Source: Bacteroidia bacterium
GTDB lineage: Bacteria; Bacteroidota; Bacteroidia; J057
Length of the DNA: 43,082 nucleotides
Assembly: GCA_030731845.1 (NCBI GenBank)
Contig: JANQTF010000379.1
Location: 4,686 to 47,767 of the forward strand
Reading direction: 5' to 3'
Part shown: positions 8,771 through 17,602 of the stretch, piece after piece
Position numbering within the stretch: the first letter of the stretch is position 1
How the letters are laid out: each line of letters begins with the position of its first letter
Position numbers and translations under genes: made by a program
The notes under the pieces: generated by a model
The model's input: only the letters and a program-made list of their open reading frames with translations
Databases searched by the model: none
What the model was told of the DNA's origin: nothing

Positions 8771-11700
8771 TTACACCACGGGCAGTTGAATCATTTCTTC
8801 CATCCGAGGCAACTCGATAAAGAAGGTTGTGCCCTTTCCTTCTTCACTCGCAAAAGTGATTTCCCCCCCGCTGGTTTCGATGATTTTCTTTACCATCGAA
8901 AGTCCCAGTCCCATGCCGCTATTTTTGGTAGAAAAGCTGGGCTCAAAGATTCTCTGTTGAATATCAAAGGGGATTCCTGAACCCGAATCCATGATTTCGA
9001 TGCGGGTTTTGCTCTCGTAGTTGCGCATCGTTACCTCAATGACGCCACTGCTACCTTCCATGGCCTGGATGGCATTTTTGAGAATGTTGTTGAAGGAACG
9101 GGAAAGTTGGTCCCGGTCTGCAAAGGTAAAAAACTGCTCCTCGGGGATATCAATCAGCCAAATCAGGTCATCGGTTTGGGTAAATAGGTTCACGACTTCG
9201 TGCAGCACCTCATTCACCATCACTTTGGACTTGTTGGTCTCAGGCATTTTGGCAAACTCTGAAAACGAGTTGGCGATTCTTACCATGGTATCAATCTGAG
9301 ACATGAGCGTTTTCATTACTTTGGGAAACAACTCATTCAGCTTATCGGAGCGAAGGTCCCAGGATCGGCTCAGATGCTGAATGCTGAGCCGCATCGGCGT
9401 GAGGGGGTTTTTGATTTCGTGGGCTACCTGCCTCGCCATTTGACGCCATGCCAACTCACGCTGGTTTTGCTTGATTTTCTCCTCATTATCTTCGAGTTGC
9501 AGAATCATTTTGTTGTATGCAGTCACGATGGAGCCAATTTCGTCATTGGCTTCGTATTCGATCCGCTCGTTTTTACCTCCGAGGCCGGTGTTGGAGAGGC
9601 GAGCCTGAATCATTTTGAGTGGCTGGGTAATGGTGCTGGAAATGAGCACCGCCACAATATTGATCAGCAAAAACACAACGAGATAGATATTGGCGAGGTA
9701 GGCCAAAAAGTCGATTACCTGCGAGTCGAGCTCTTGTTGCTTGGTGAGATAGGGCACATTCACGAATCCCACCGGCTCCTGATTTCTACCGATGATGGCC
9801 CGGTAGCCAGAAAAGTATTCTTTGGTGCCAATTCTCTCTTTGAGAACGACATCTGATGTTTCACCACTTGTGAGCAGGCGGAGTGCCTCTGCGTTCATCA
9901 GGTTGGTGCTGATGTCTTCGGTGAAAATGGTGGGATGAGAGTTGGCAAGTGGCTTGCCCTGCTCATCAAAAATGTTGACATCGTTTTGCAGGTATTCACC
10001 CATCGACTCCACGGTGTTCTTAAACTCTTGAAGCAGGGTCATGCGGCTAAAGGCATCGTTCTTAAAGTAGAGATAATCCTGGCCAATGAGAGCTGTGATT
10101 CGTTCAGTCTCCTTGAGGAGGTCATCTACTGCCTGATTTTCATATCGGTGATAAATAAAAGGCGAAAGCAGAAGCATGATAAAGATCATCGGGAGCACAC
10201 TGATGCTCAAGAGTCCAAAGCGAATTTTCGACCTCAGCGGCATATTTTGTGTGAACCGATAGCTACGCAGGGATCGCATGGCCAACACCGGGAGGCCAAT
10301 GACCACAATGCCAGCCAGCACGAAAAAGTAGAAAATGAAGGAGAAGGTCGTGATATTGTCGAGCAGTCCTCGCATCGGATATTTCACCACCACATGGGTG
10401 ATAATGCCCTCGCCGATGGGTTGGGTAAGCACACGATAGTCGCCATCGGTGGTCCATTGTGGTGCTACGATATTTTTGTAATCTGCGAGTTTTAGCGGAA
10501 ACTCGCTGGCTCCCTGTTCATAATATAGCATCCCCTCACGGTAGGTGGCATGGTCAACAGAGTTGATGAGCTGCACATCGCGATAGACGCGTTGGTCCAT
10601 GGTGAGGCTGGGATAGAGGCCTTCGCCGCTACGGCTATTGGGCCTCAACTCCAGGTAGTAGGTGATGGGAGCTGAGTCGGAAGGGGAGAGGCGGAAAATG
10701 CCTACGAAAAAGTCCACAAACCGATCCTCTGTGTTCATCAACCTGAAGAGGCCGAGGGATGCACTATCCGCTGGGGTTCGTGGCGAAAAATTCTCCCCGA
10801 CCATGATTTGAGCGATCTGCTCTCCCCCCACCTCACCTGGCGACAGGTCGCTAAACGGGGTGTAAACGGGCTCATTTTTGGAATCATCGATCCGCACATT
10901 TGTAGAATCAAACGCGAATAGCTGCACATCGAAGTCGCGCATGCGAGAATCGAAGTAGGTGCTTTTTAGCCACGAATGAAAGGCATTGTACGTGCGCGAT
11001 TCTTCAAAGGCTTCGTTGATCTGTGGGGCTTCGTACTCCATCTTTCTCAAGGTGGAACCAAAGGCGGTAGTGGTGTTGCCCACTTGTTTTCCAATTACCC
11101 TATCGGCAATCTGCTCTGCTTTGGACTTACTTTTTGCCTCCAGACTTTTGTTGAAATGCACAGTCACCACGATGGAGAGCAAGCCCAGCATGAGCAGGTA
11201 GTTGATCATGTCATGGTGCAGAATTGGCTTAAAAGGCATTCGCTTAAGGATCACGAGCAAGAAGCCAATGGCCAGGACCATGGTTATGGCAAGGCTCCAC
11301 TCTTCCTGATAGATGGCAATGCCTGAAACCAGGGCGCCCAACACATGAATCAACCAAAAGGCTGGGGTGAATCCGTATTTCCTTCCGTAGAGAATGTTGA
11401 GTTTGAACAACATGAATCCACTCAGGATCACCACCAGAAATAGCAAGCCCATATCCAGCAGGATCAGAAAGGCGAAGAGATCTGCGGAAAAAATATTCGA
11501 AAATTCCAGTTCAACCTGGGAGCTATTGGTGATTTTTTCAAAAATACTGGAATACCCTGCGCCCATTCCCATGATCAGTGCTACCACGAGTAGCATCCCG
11601 ACCCAGGCCAGGTAGTGGTTTTTCATCACCTTGTGCCAGAGGATCAAGCTCATCCGGAAAAAATGCATGTAAGCAATCCAGATTAGGCAAACGAGCGCGA

Positions 11701-12607
11701 ATACGTTGAGGGTGAATTCTCCTAACGATGGTGCCAGAAAGTTGAACGCCAGGACATCAGCAGAAAACAAGCCTACGTTCAAATAGTCGCCCGGAATGTT
11801 GGCAAACCACAGAAATATTCGAAGCAAGATGATCCCAACAAATAGCGAGATGTTGATGAAGTACCGGTAGTCCCATCTTTCCAGGGCAAATATCCGGAGA
11901 TATACGCACAATGCCACTATGGCAAAGACAAGCAGGACCAAGACGAGAGTGCGGTCGCGTTGCCGAAAGAGGGAAATGGGGATTTGCTGATAGGCCAGTA
12001 CCTGACGGTTTTCCAGATCTTTGATTACCACAGGAGCCAACTGCTCGCTTGATCCGATGATGGCAATCGTGCTAAGAATATTGCGGGTTGCTTGTGAGTG
12101 ATAAAATAAATTATGGAACCTCCCCATGAAAAAATAGGGGAGGAGAGACTCGTTTTCTACATTATAGCCTATATGAAGTGGGATGAGAACAATATGGGTC
12201 TCATCTGTAGTTTCGTGCTGCACCACATAGTAGGCCCTCTTGTCAATACTCCAAACCGGATTGTTTTTAAAATAACTCAGGCGGTTGATATGCTGAGAAG
12301 AGGGCAAAAACTCGGTATCGCTCCATCTGAGCAGACGGCCCGCGGCATCGTAATATAAGTGGGTTGCCCGGGCTTTTTTGTCATACGTGATCTCGGGTGG
12401 AGCATTGGTTTCATAGTGCTCTAGTATGGTCCTGAAATCTTCCTGAAGAGCAGACTGAACCTCCAGATAGATTTCAGAATCTGCCCGGGAAAAATCGTAC
12501 ACATACATGATAGAACTCACGAGCAGGAGCAAGATCCCCAGAATCAACCAGGGCATTCCTTTTCGATATACCTGTTCTTCCATCGCCACTTCCAGGTTTT
12601 GTGTCAC
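8771..12607 (-). CDS. NtrY-like sensor histidine kinase with an extended membrane region
   Basis: A 1278-aa HisKA-type kinase. About a dozen hydrophobic segments are visible: one near residues 18-38, a cluster of eight or so between roughly 225 and 480, three more between about 740 and 980. The last one leads into a HAMP linker (TITQPLKMIQARLSN, around 985-1040). The catalytic core follows: QMARQVAHEIKNPLTPMRLS with His1063, an N-box NILKNAIQAMEG, a G1 box DSGSGIPFDIQQRIFEP and a G2 box STKNSGMGLGLSMVKKI. The dimerisation and ATPase domains match the NtrY/AtoS type, but classical NtrY is around 700-750 aa, so the N-terminal membrane half is a large extension. The start at 12607 is the first ATG; Met9 is an alternative. 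No NtrX-like sigma-54 activator is present in the window. Signal and partner are unknown. Confidence 0.88.
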   Translation of the reverse strand: MTQNLEVAMEEQVYRKGMPWLILGILLLLVSSIMYVYDFSRADSEIYLEVQSALQEDFRTILEHYETNAPPEITYDKKARATHLYYDAAGRLLRWSDTEFLPSSQHINRLSYFKNNPVWSIDKRAYYVVQHETTDETHIVLIPLHIGYNVENESLLPYFFMGRFHNLFYHSQATRNILSTIAIIGSSEQLAPVVIKDLENRQVLAYQQIPISLFRQRDRTLVLVLLVFAIVALCVYLRIFALERWDYRYFINISLFVGIILLRIFLWFANIPGDYLNVGLFSADVLAFNFLAPSLGEFTLNVFALVCLIWIAYMHFFRMSLILWHKVMKNHYLAWVGMLLVVALIMGMGAGYSSIFEKITNSSQVELEFSNIFSADLFAFLILLDMGLLFLVVILSGFMLFKLNILYGRKYGFTPAFWLIHVLGALVSGIAIYQEEWSLAITMVLAIGFLLVILKRMPFKPILHHDMINYLLMLGLLSIVVTVHFNKSLEAKSKSKAEQIADRVIGKQVGNTTTAFGSTLRKMEYEAPQINEAFEESRTYNAFHSWLKSTYFDSRMRDFDVQLFAFDSTNVRIDDSKNEPVYTPFSDLSPGEVGGEQIAQIMVGENFSPRTPADSASLGLFRLMNTEDRFVDFFVGIFRLSPSDSAPITYYLELRPNSRSGEGLYPSLTMDQRVYRDVQLINSVDHATYREGMLYYEQGASEFPLKLADYKNIVAPQWTTDGDYRVLTQPIGEGIITHVVVKYPMRGLLDNITTFSFIFYFFVLAGIVVIGLPVLAMRSLRSYRFTQNMPLRSKIRFGLLSISVLPMIFIMLLLSPFIYHRYENQAVDDLLKETERITALIGQDYLYFKNDAFSRMTLLQEFKNTVESMGEYLQNDVNIFDEQGKPLANSHPTIFTEDISTNLMNAEALRLLTSGETSDVVLKERIGTKEYFSGYRAIIGRNQEPVGFVNVPYLTKQQELDSQVIDFLAYLANIYLVVFLLINIVAVLISSTITQPLKMIQARLSNTGLGGKNERIEYEANDEIGSIVTAYNKMILQLEDNEEKIKQNQRELAWRQMARQVAHEIKNPLTPMRLSIQHLSRSWDLRSDKLNELFPKVMKTLMSQIDTMVRIANSFSEFAKMPETNKSKVMVNEVLHEVVNLFTQTDDLIWLIDIPEEQFFTFADRDQLSRSFNNILKNAIQAMEGSSGVIEVTMRNYESKTRIEIMDSGSGIPFDIQQRIFEPSFSTKNSGMGLGLSMVKKIIETSGGEITFASEEGKGTTFFIELPRMEEMIQLPVV

Positions 12608-12803
12608 AAGGAAATTCCTCGCTGGTATTTAAGGGGTAAGATAGGAGATTTCCTATGGACGAACAATGGGAATCCGGCGGGCTGCCGCCCCGTTTGGTGT
12701 CCGACCCTTTCGCATCCTATCAAAAACTATGCACTTTGGCAGCGTTGAAAGAACTTTTTTTGATTCAGGTGAAATAATCATGTCCTTCTCCGAAAAGCCC
12801 GCG
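12608..12803. other. Intergenic region without a recognisable gene
   Basis: A 196-nt gap between the carboxypeptidase stop and the NtrY-like kinase start. It contains a small GC-rich hairpin (GGCGG-GCTG-CCGCC near 12676-12689). I found no TAnnTTTG box on the minus strand and no convincing terminator, so the two genes could be co-transcribed. Confidence 0.3.
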
Positions 12804-14015
12804 TCACTGCATCAACTCCATCATCGCTATCGCAGCTGCTTCTGCCCGCTGCGTCACTTCTTCCCGCGGGGTCTCGTCTCCCACTTCATAGGTGATGAAT
12901 TCGGTTCGTAATTCATTGAAAAAGAAGTATTTGGCAGAAGGAGACGCCATGTCGGTTGCCTCTGTGTCTGGTTCATAGCCAGGAATAATGGCTCGAATCC
13001 TGTTTAGCCAAAGGCTCGTGAAGCCCTGCCGATGGGTCTGCATATCGTCTGTAAAGACATAGTACATATCGGAATCTGTGGAGTGAAAATCTATCGCAAC
13101 ATCTACCGAGATACCCTCGGCTACGGTGTTGATCAGATAATCGCGCACCGCTCTGGTCTCTGGCTGATGAAAGTTGGCCCAATCCCGGTTCAGATCTACC
13201 CCTCCGCCAGATTGTCGCCAATGGCCAAGGTCGATCCCGTCTGGATTGAGCATCGGAATCATCACAATGCGAAATTTTTCTCTGAACGATTTGGCCAGTT
13301 CACTCTCTCCCAGCACTGTTTCCATAAATGCCTGGGTAGCCAGATAGCCTGTCACCTCAGGCGGATGCTGACGCCCCATCACCACGATCCAGTTACTGCT
13401 TCCCAGATTGCCAAAATTGGTGAGGTTGATCGGTTTCCCCAGATGACTGTAGCCAAGGCAAAGCTTGACTCCTTCATGTTCTCGCCCGATTCTTTCTTCC
13501 CAGGCATATACTGAGTCAGAGGGAAAGCGCTCCTGAGCTGATACCCATAGCGGTTTTTCGGTGATAGATACCGGGAAGGTGAGACTGAATGTGGTCGTGT
13601 CTAGCACCAGATCGCTGGCCGCCACCGGGCTCCACTGCGACCCGTCGGTGGAGAGCTTGGGCACATAGCGATGCTTGTAGCCGGGGTAGCTCAGGGTGAG
13701 CTTGAGTTGGCGAGGTGAGGTGCCCCACACCTGAAAACCATACCAGGCACTCTTGTTAATCGGTTCATTTTCAGGCAAAATGGTGAGGGTATAGGCATCG
13801 GGCCCGGTCTGCTCCACCGCGCTGAGTCTGGCACCTGAATATTCATTGGAAAAACTCACCCTGCCTTTATCCATGCGAAAGGTTCGTTTCACTTCATAGC
13901 TAATGGGGCGGTCCTGGGTTTCTGTAGCGCCGGCAGGATCATAGTCTGTTTCTTTCAATGTTGGGCCACATGAGACAGTCAGCAGGGCAAGAAGACAAAA
14001 CAAGAACCGATTCAT
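12804..14015 (-). CDS. M14-family zinc carboxypeptidase lipoprotein
   Basis: A 403-aa predicted lipoprotein: MNRFLFCLLALLTVSC is a lipoprotein signal with lipidated Cys16. An upstream in-frame ATG at 14069 would add 18 residues before this signal and is rejected. Residues 40-160 form a beta-sandwich like the N-domain of cytosolic-carboxypeptidase-type M14 enzymes (WYGFQVWG, SYPGYKHRYVPKLSTDG). Residues 170-403 are the peptidase: zinc ligands His217 and Glu220 in GRQHPPEVTG and His311 in DFHSTD, substrate carboxylate-binding Asn276-Arg277 in VDLNRDW, and the catalytic Glu377 in ITYEVGDETP. All catalytic residues are present, so an active periplasmic or surface carboxypeptidase is expected; the substrate (peptidoglycan peptide or protein C-terminus) is not inferable. 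It lies upstream of the NtrY-like kinase gene. Confidence 0.88.
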   Translation of the reverse strand: MNRFLFCLLALLTVSCGPTLKETDYDPAGATETQDRPISYEVKRTFRMDKGRVSFSNEYSGARLSAVEQTGPDAYTLTILPENEPINKSAWYGFQVWGTSPRQLKLTLSYPGYKHRYVPKLSTDGSQWSPVAASDLVLDTTTFSLTFPVSITEKPLWVSAQERFPSDSVYAWEERIGREHEGVKLCLGYSHLGKPINLTNFGNLGSSNWIVVMGRQHPPEVTGYLATQAFMETVLGESELAKSFREKFRIVMIPMLNPDGIDLGHWRQSGGGVDLNRDWANFHQPETRAVRDYLINTVAEGISVDVAIDFHSTDSDMYYVFTDDMQTHRQGFTSLWLNRIRAIIPGYEPDTEATDMASPSAKYFFFNELRTEFITYEVGDETPREEVTQRAEAAAIAMMELMQ

Positions 14016-14134
14016 AGATGAGTTTTGAGAAAGGTAGGAAAGAGCCGATGAAGTGCCAAACAGAACCATGCATGACGATGAGCAACCTTTAGTATTTGTC
14101 TGATTGAAAATAGGATTTTCTGCAAACTTGGCAC

Positions 14135-14167
14135 AAAAAAAAGAGGCTGTCTAACCAGGACAGCCTC
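14135..14167 (-). terminator. Intrinsic terminator after the T9SS-exported protein gene
   Basis: GAGGCTGTC (14143-14151) and GACAGCCTC (14159-14167) make a perfect 9-bp stem with a 7-nt loop. On the minus strand it is followed directly by eight U residues (the A-run at 14135-14142). It lies about 40 nt past the stop codon at 14207, so it ends transcription of that gene and separates it from the carboxypeptidase gene. Confidence 0.93.
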
Positions 14168-14206
14168 AGCCTAATATTTCAGAAACCGGAAGGAAAAAAG
14201 AAATTC

Positions 14207-14848
14207 TTATCGAAAGCTCGCAACCTTGGCTTGCCAGCTTTGGACGCCATCGGTCACCCTAATGATGTACAAGCCTGAAGGAAGGAAATCGAGTGCAATT
14301 TCAGACGCTTGTCCTTGCCAATTGCGGGTGTGAACGATATTTCCACCTAAATCAGTGATGGTAAGCACCCCGTTCATGGGATGACTAAGAGTAACCAAAA
14401 ATCCTGACTGATAAGGCTGCGGGGTGACAGTGAGGGGATAGCGTGTTTTGAATCTGACCATCTTGGCAGGGGTGTACACAAAACTGCCATCGGTGAAGTA
14501 GATCTTGAGTCGATAGAGGGCATTGGATTCGCGCCCTTGCCTCATATCCTGAAACTCAAATACATTTCCGAAGATCGGAAGGCTCGTACCACCAAGACTT
14601 AGAAAGTCTGTGTTGGCATCACGCCTTTCTACCATGAAGTGAGAAATGCTTTCTTCACCAGAAGAAACCCACTGAACAAAAACCTCCCCATTTCGCTCGG
14701 AAATCGTGAGAGGGATGGAATAGTGGGCGTCGGCCTCGCGCTCAAAGGAGATCTGCTCTGGTTTTTGGACCAGATCAGGCGCCCCAAGGTTAAACGCGAG
14801 AAACCACGGGAGGAGGATGGATGATATCAAGAGCAAGCGTCGATTCAT
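14207..14848 (-). CDS. Secreted protein with a T9SS C-terminal sorting domain
   Basis: A 213-aa exported protein, counted from MNRRLLLISSILLPWFLAFNL, which gives a standard signal peptide; an upstream ATG at 14917 adds 23 residues before it and is not preferred. Residues 45-140 look like a fibronectin-like beta domain (VQWVSSGEESISHFMVERR, then YRLKIYFTDGSFVYTP). Residues 145-213 are a type A T9SS sorting domain: VTPQPYQSGFLVTLS, LTITDLGGNIV, LDFLPSGLYIIRV and a basic end WQAKVASFR. The domain marks export through the T9SS and probable attachment to the surface; the first half gives no enzymatic clue. A minus-strand -7 match (14915-14922) is 67 nt upstream and a strong terminator follows. Confidence 0.85.
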   Translation of the reverse strand: MNRRLLLISSILLPWFLAFNLGAPDLVQKPEQISFEREADAHYSIPLTISERNGEVFVQWVSSGEESISHFMVERRDANTDFLSLGGTSLPIFGNVFEFQDMRQGRESNALYRLKIYFTDGSFVYTPAKMVRFKTRYPLTVTPQPYQSGFLVTLSHPMNGVLTITDLGGNIVHTRNWQGQASEIALDFLPSGLYIIRVTDGVQSWQAKVASFR

Positions 14849-15313
14849 AACTTCCACGAACAATTTCGAAAGACTGACGAAATGGTCGTTATGTCTCGTC
14901 AAGGTTTGCAAGATCAAAAATAACGATCGATTGGCCGAAAGATCTTGTAACGTTGAGCGATATACATATGAGAAATTTCTATTCTCGGGTACAAGTTACG
15001 AGATAAAGCTAACCCGATAACCCTGATGTTAGTTTTGGTAGGAAAATGACAAAGTTTTATATGCTCTCTTCATAGAATGGCAAACAAGGGGGGCATGACC
15101 TCTCAGAGATAGAATTTTTATGAATTTCGGCCCTCGGCAAGTCAAGTTAGAATTTTTGCATACCTGTTCCATTTTTTGAGAATTTACGCAAAGCAATCCT
15201 TGTCCTTACAAGGCTCCCCCTGATAAGGTGCTTCCCTTGCTCACGAATGGATAGCAGGAGAATGCCAGAAAAGGCCTCTTTTGAAGGGAATCCATCTGTG
15301 TTCGGACAGAGGA
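14849..15313. other. Intergenic region of about 465 nt with no recognised gene
   Basis: This lies between the T9SS-exported protein and the receiver-cyclase gene. It is AT-rich near the former. It contains two weak hairpins, CCTTGT-CCTT-ACAAGG at 15198-15213 and AAAAG-GCCT-CTTTT at 15269-15282; the second is close to the cyclase stop and could help end transcription. I saw no convincing ORF or structured RNA. Confidence 0.35.
14915..14922 (-). promoter_or_regulatory. Possible -7 promoter box for the T9SS-exported protein gene
   Basis: The minus strand reads TATTTTTG, an exact TAnnTTTG match 67 nt before the start codon at 14848. No TTG is found at the expected upstream spacing, so this is a half-site only. 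Confidence 0.35.
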
Positions 15314-16450
15314 TTATGTTTTTTTTCTGCCCAATACCTCAAACACTTCGATCCTTGTTTTCTTGCCTCTCACTTCGATAGGACCCCATGATTTCACCTC
15401 TACAAGATCCGATACTTTTCTGTGTACCAGTTCACTAATCAAGATCGAATTGGGCGCTTCTCTGGTGAGTGTTTCGATTCGTTTGCCGGTATTGACGGTG
15501 TCGCCAGTCACAGAGTAGCTGATTTTGTCTTCTGAACCAAGGTTTCCAGCAACCACCAACCCTGAGTTGACGCCAATTCCAATGGTAACTTCTCGCCCCA
15601 AAGTAAGTTGATGCCGCTCATTGAGCAATTTGCGCATTTCCATCATGTCGATGGCACAAAGCACTGCATTGCGCTCGTTGTGTTGCGCAGCTATGGGGGC
15701 TCCAAAACAGGCAAATACCTCATCTCCCACAAACTGATTTACCGTTCCGTTGTGTCGCTTTACCGCCTCAGTCATGAGGGAGTAGTAGTCATTGAGAAAG
15801 GTCACTACCTCCTTGGGTTCGAGGTCTTCGCTCATGGGCGTGAAGCCCCTGATGTCGCAAAAAAGCACCGTCACTTCCTTGGTTTCTCCATCGAAAATGG
15901 AGGCAGAAGTATTGCTCAGCGCTTTCTCCACTACGGTTTCTGGCACATATTTCATGAAGAGCTTGAGGGTGCGTTCCTGTTCTTCCACTTTATGCTGAAG
16001 CTCCAGGAGAAGGCGTTTGTTATGAATTTGCAGAGCATAGAGCTGCCGCGCATTTTCGATGGTCATCCGTAGCTCCTGCTCATCCCAGGGCTTGGTGATG
16101 TATCGGAAAATTCGGGCATTGTTGATCACATCAATGATGGCTTCGGTATCCGAAAAGCCCGTGAGAATCATGCGGATGGTGTCGGGATAGTCGGCCAGGG
16201 TGCGCTCCAAAAATTGCACACCAGTCATGCCAGGCATTCGCTGATCCGTAATGATGAGATGAATGTCATGTTGCTTGAGAATTTCCAGTCCTTCTTCTCC
16301 GCCTAGTGCTGTAAATACCGTGTACTCGCGACGAAAAGTGGCTTTGAAGGAAATGAGATTCTGAGGCTCATCATCGACATAGAGAATAGCAAAGTCTTTG
16401 GTCATGGACAACGATTCAGTAGGGAGCTGTATGGCTGGAGTAACGGTCAT
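15314..16450 (-). CDS. Response regulator fused to a class III adenylate/guanylate cyclase
   Basis: A 378-aa protein with two domains. Residues 18-135 are a receiver (Asp26-Asp27, phosphoacceptor Asp69 in ITDQRMPGMTG, Thr97, Lys120 in YITKPW). A coiled-coil linker (about 140-170, KRLLLELQHKVEEQE) leads to a class III cyclase domain (190-350) with metal ligands Asp199 in FCDIRGFT and Asp243 in VGDEVFACFG, substrate Lys309 and transition-state Asn320 and Arg324 in VNTGKR. Ser313 occupies the position usually held by Asp or Thr in adenylate cyclases, so substrate choice is not certain but ATP is most likely. Phosphorylation of the receiver would control cyclic-nucleotide synthesis. The start at 16450 is 19 nt after the preceding gene; Met16 is an alternative. 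It is the last gene of a co-directional run with a receiver-kinase and a Reg_prop kinase. Confidence 0.9.
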   Translation of the reverse strand: MTVTPAIQLPTESLSMTKDFAILYVDDEPQNLISFKATFRREYTVFTALGGEEGLEILKQHDIHLIITDQRMPGMTGVQFLERTLADYPDTIRMILTGFSDTEAIIDVINNARIFRYITKPWDEQELRMTIENARQLYALQIHNKRLLLELQHKVEEQERTLKLFMKYVPETVVEKALSNTSASIFDGETKEVTVLFCDIRGFTPMSEDLEPKEVVTFLNDYYSLMTEAVKRHNGTVNQFVGDEVFACFGAPIAAQHNERNAVLCAIDMMEMRKLLNERHQLTLGREVTIGIGVNSGLVVAGNLGSEDKISYSVTGDTVNTGKRIETLTREAPNSILISELVHRKVSDLVEVKSWGPIEVRGKKTRIEVFEVLGRKKT

Positions 16451-16469
16451 GGGGAGGGATTCGTAAACA

Positions 16470-17483
16470 TCATCGATCTGAAAGTAAGGGAACTTTTGCT
16501 ACAAAGTGGGCACCTTGTCTTCCAAATTCTGGTAACCCTGTACCCAATAACTCATACCTGGCGCTAAGGTTGGCAAGTCCCACGTGTGTAGAGACAACAA
16601 CTTCGTTGCGAGGTTGGTAGGTATTCTTCACTACAAAATGCTCACCTTCTACCAGTAATTCAACCATTAGGGGCTGAGATTTGGAAACAATGTTGTGTTT
16701 TACCGCATTTTCCACCAGAAGTTGGAGGGTCATCGGGGGAAGGTGGCGCCCCAAATCCTTCTCTGGCACCTGTGTATAGACCTGTAGGGCATTGTCAAAG
16801 CGGATCTGCTGAAGAAACAAATAATGTTTTACAAACCCAAGTTCCTGCTCCAGTGGCACGGTGATCTCCTGATCCAGCTCCAGCACGTAGCGGTACACAC
16901 GGGTGAGGCGTGAGATAAATGCTTCGGCCAGGACAGGGTCTTCATGAATCAAGGTGCTCAGGGTGTTGAGCGAATTGAATAGAAAATGTGGGTTTACCTG
17001 ATTTCGTAAGGTCTCGAACCGAGACAGGATCTGCTGTTTTTCCTGCTGCTCTGTTTGAAGCTGTAGTTCTGCTTTTTCTACTTGAAGATTTCGGTTTTCA
17101 CGGCCCAACTGCCAGGATTCTACCGCACGGTCCAGGATCAGTTTTAGATCCTGATACACCCAGGGCTTGGTGAGATATTGCCATGCCTGTGCCTCATTGA
17201 TAGACTTTACGATTGCGTCCACATCACTATAGCCAGTGAGAATGATGCGCTTTGGCTCCGGAAACCGCTCTTTGACTTCCTTGAGCAGCTCCACCCCTGT
17301 CATGCCAGGCATCCGTTGATCGCTCACTACAGCAGCAATATCTGCCTCATTTTCGAGGATCGAGAGGGCCTCGCGGCCACTGTTGGCAGTGAACACCTGA
17401 TAGGATTTTCGAAAGGAGGCCTTGAACGCAGTGAGGTTATTGGGCTCGTCGTCGATAAATAATATGGCAGCTGTTGTACTCAT
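16470..17483 (-). CDS. Receiver domain fused to a LytS-type histidine kinase
   Basis: A 337-aa soluble protein. Residues 5-120 form a receiver (Asp11-Asp12, Asp55 in SDQRMPGMTG, Thr83, Lys106 in YLTKPW) closely similar in sequence to that of the next gene, so the two are paralogues. A coiled coil (125-155) joins it to a His_kinase-type core: NPHFLFNSLNTLSTLIH with His166, LPPMTLQLLVENAVKHN with Asn259, and a G-box around HVGLANLSARYEL. It has no membrane segment. This unusual order, receiver then LytS-type kinase, means its kinase could be switched by phosphorylation from another sensor. There is no LytTR regulator directly beside it; the nearest is at 1730-2500. It may act as a relay in the cluster. 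Confidence 0.88.
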   Translation of the reverse strand: MSTTAAILFIDDEPNNLTAFKASFRKSYQVFTANSGREALSILENEADIAAVVSDQRMPGMTGVELLKEVKERFPEPKRIILTGYSDVDAIVKSINEAQAWQYLTKPWVYQDLKLILDRAVESWQLGRENRNLQVEKAELQLQTEQQEKQQILSRFETLRNQVNPHFLFNSLNTLSTLIHEDPVLAEAFISRLTRVYRYVLELDQEITVPLEQELGFVKHYLFLQQIRFDNALQVYTQVPEKDLGRHLPPMTLQLLVENAVKHNIVSKSQPLMVELLVEGEHFVVKNTYQPRNEVVVSTHVGLANLSARYELLGTGLPEFGRQGAHFVAKVPLLSDR

Positions 17484-17602
17484 GAGGGATCGATCTGGCG
17501 AATGGAAATGAGTGGGAAATCAACGCAAGAGAGGCAGTTACCCGATACAACGAATCGAAAAAGTCTTCAGGGATATGAGAGGGCATCAGACCAACGGCTG
17601 TT

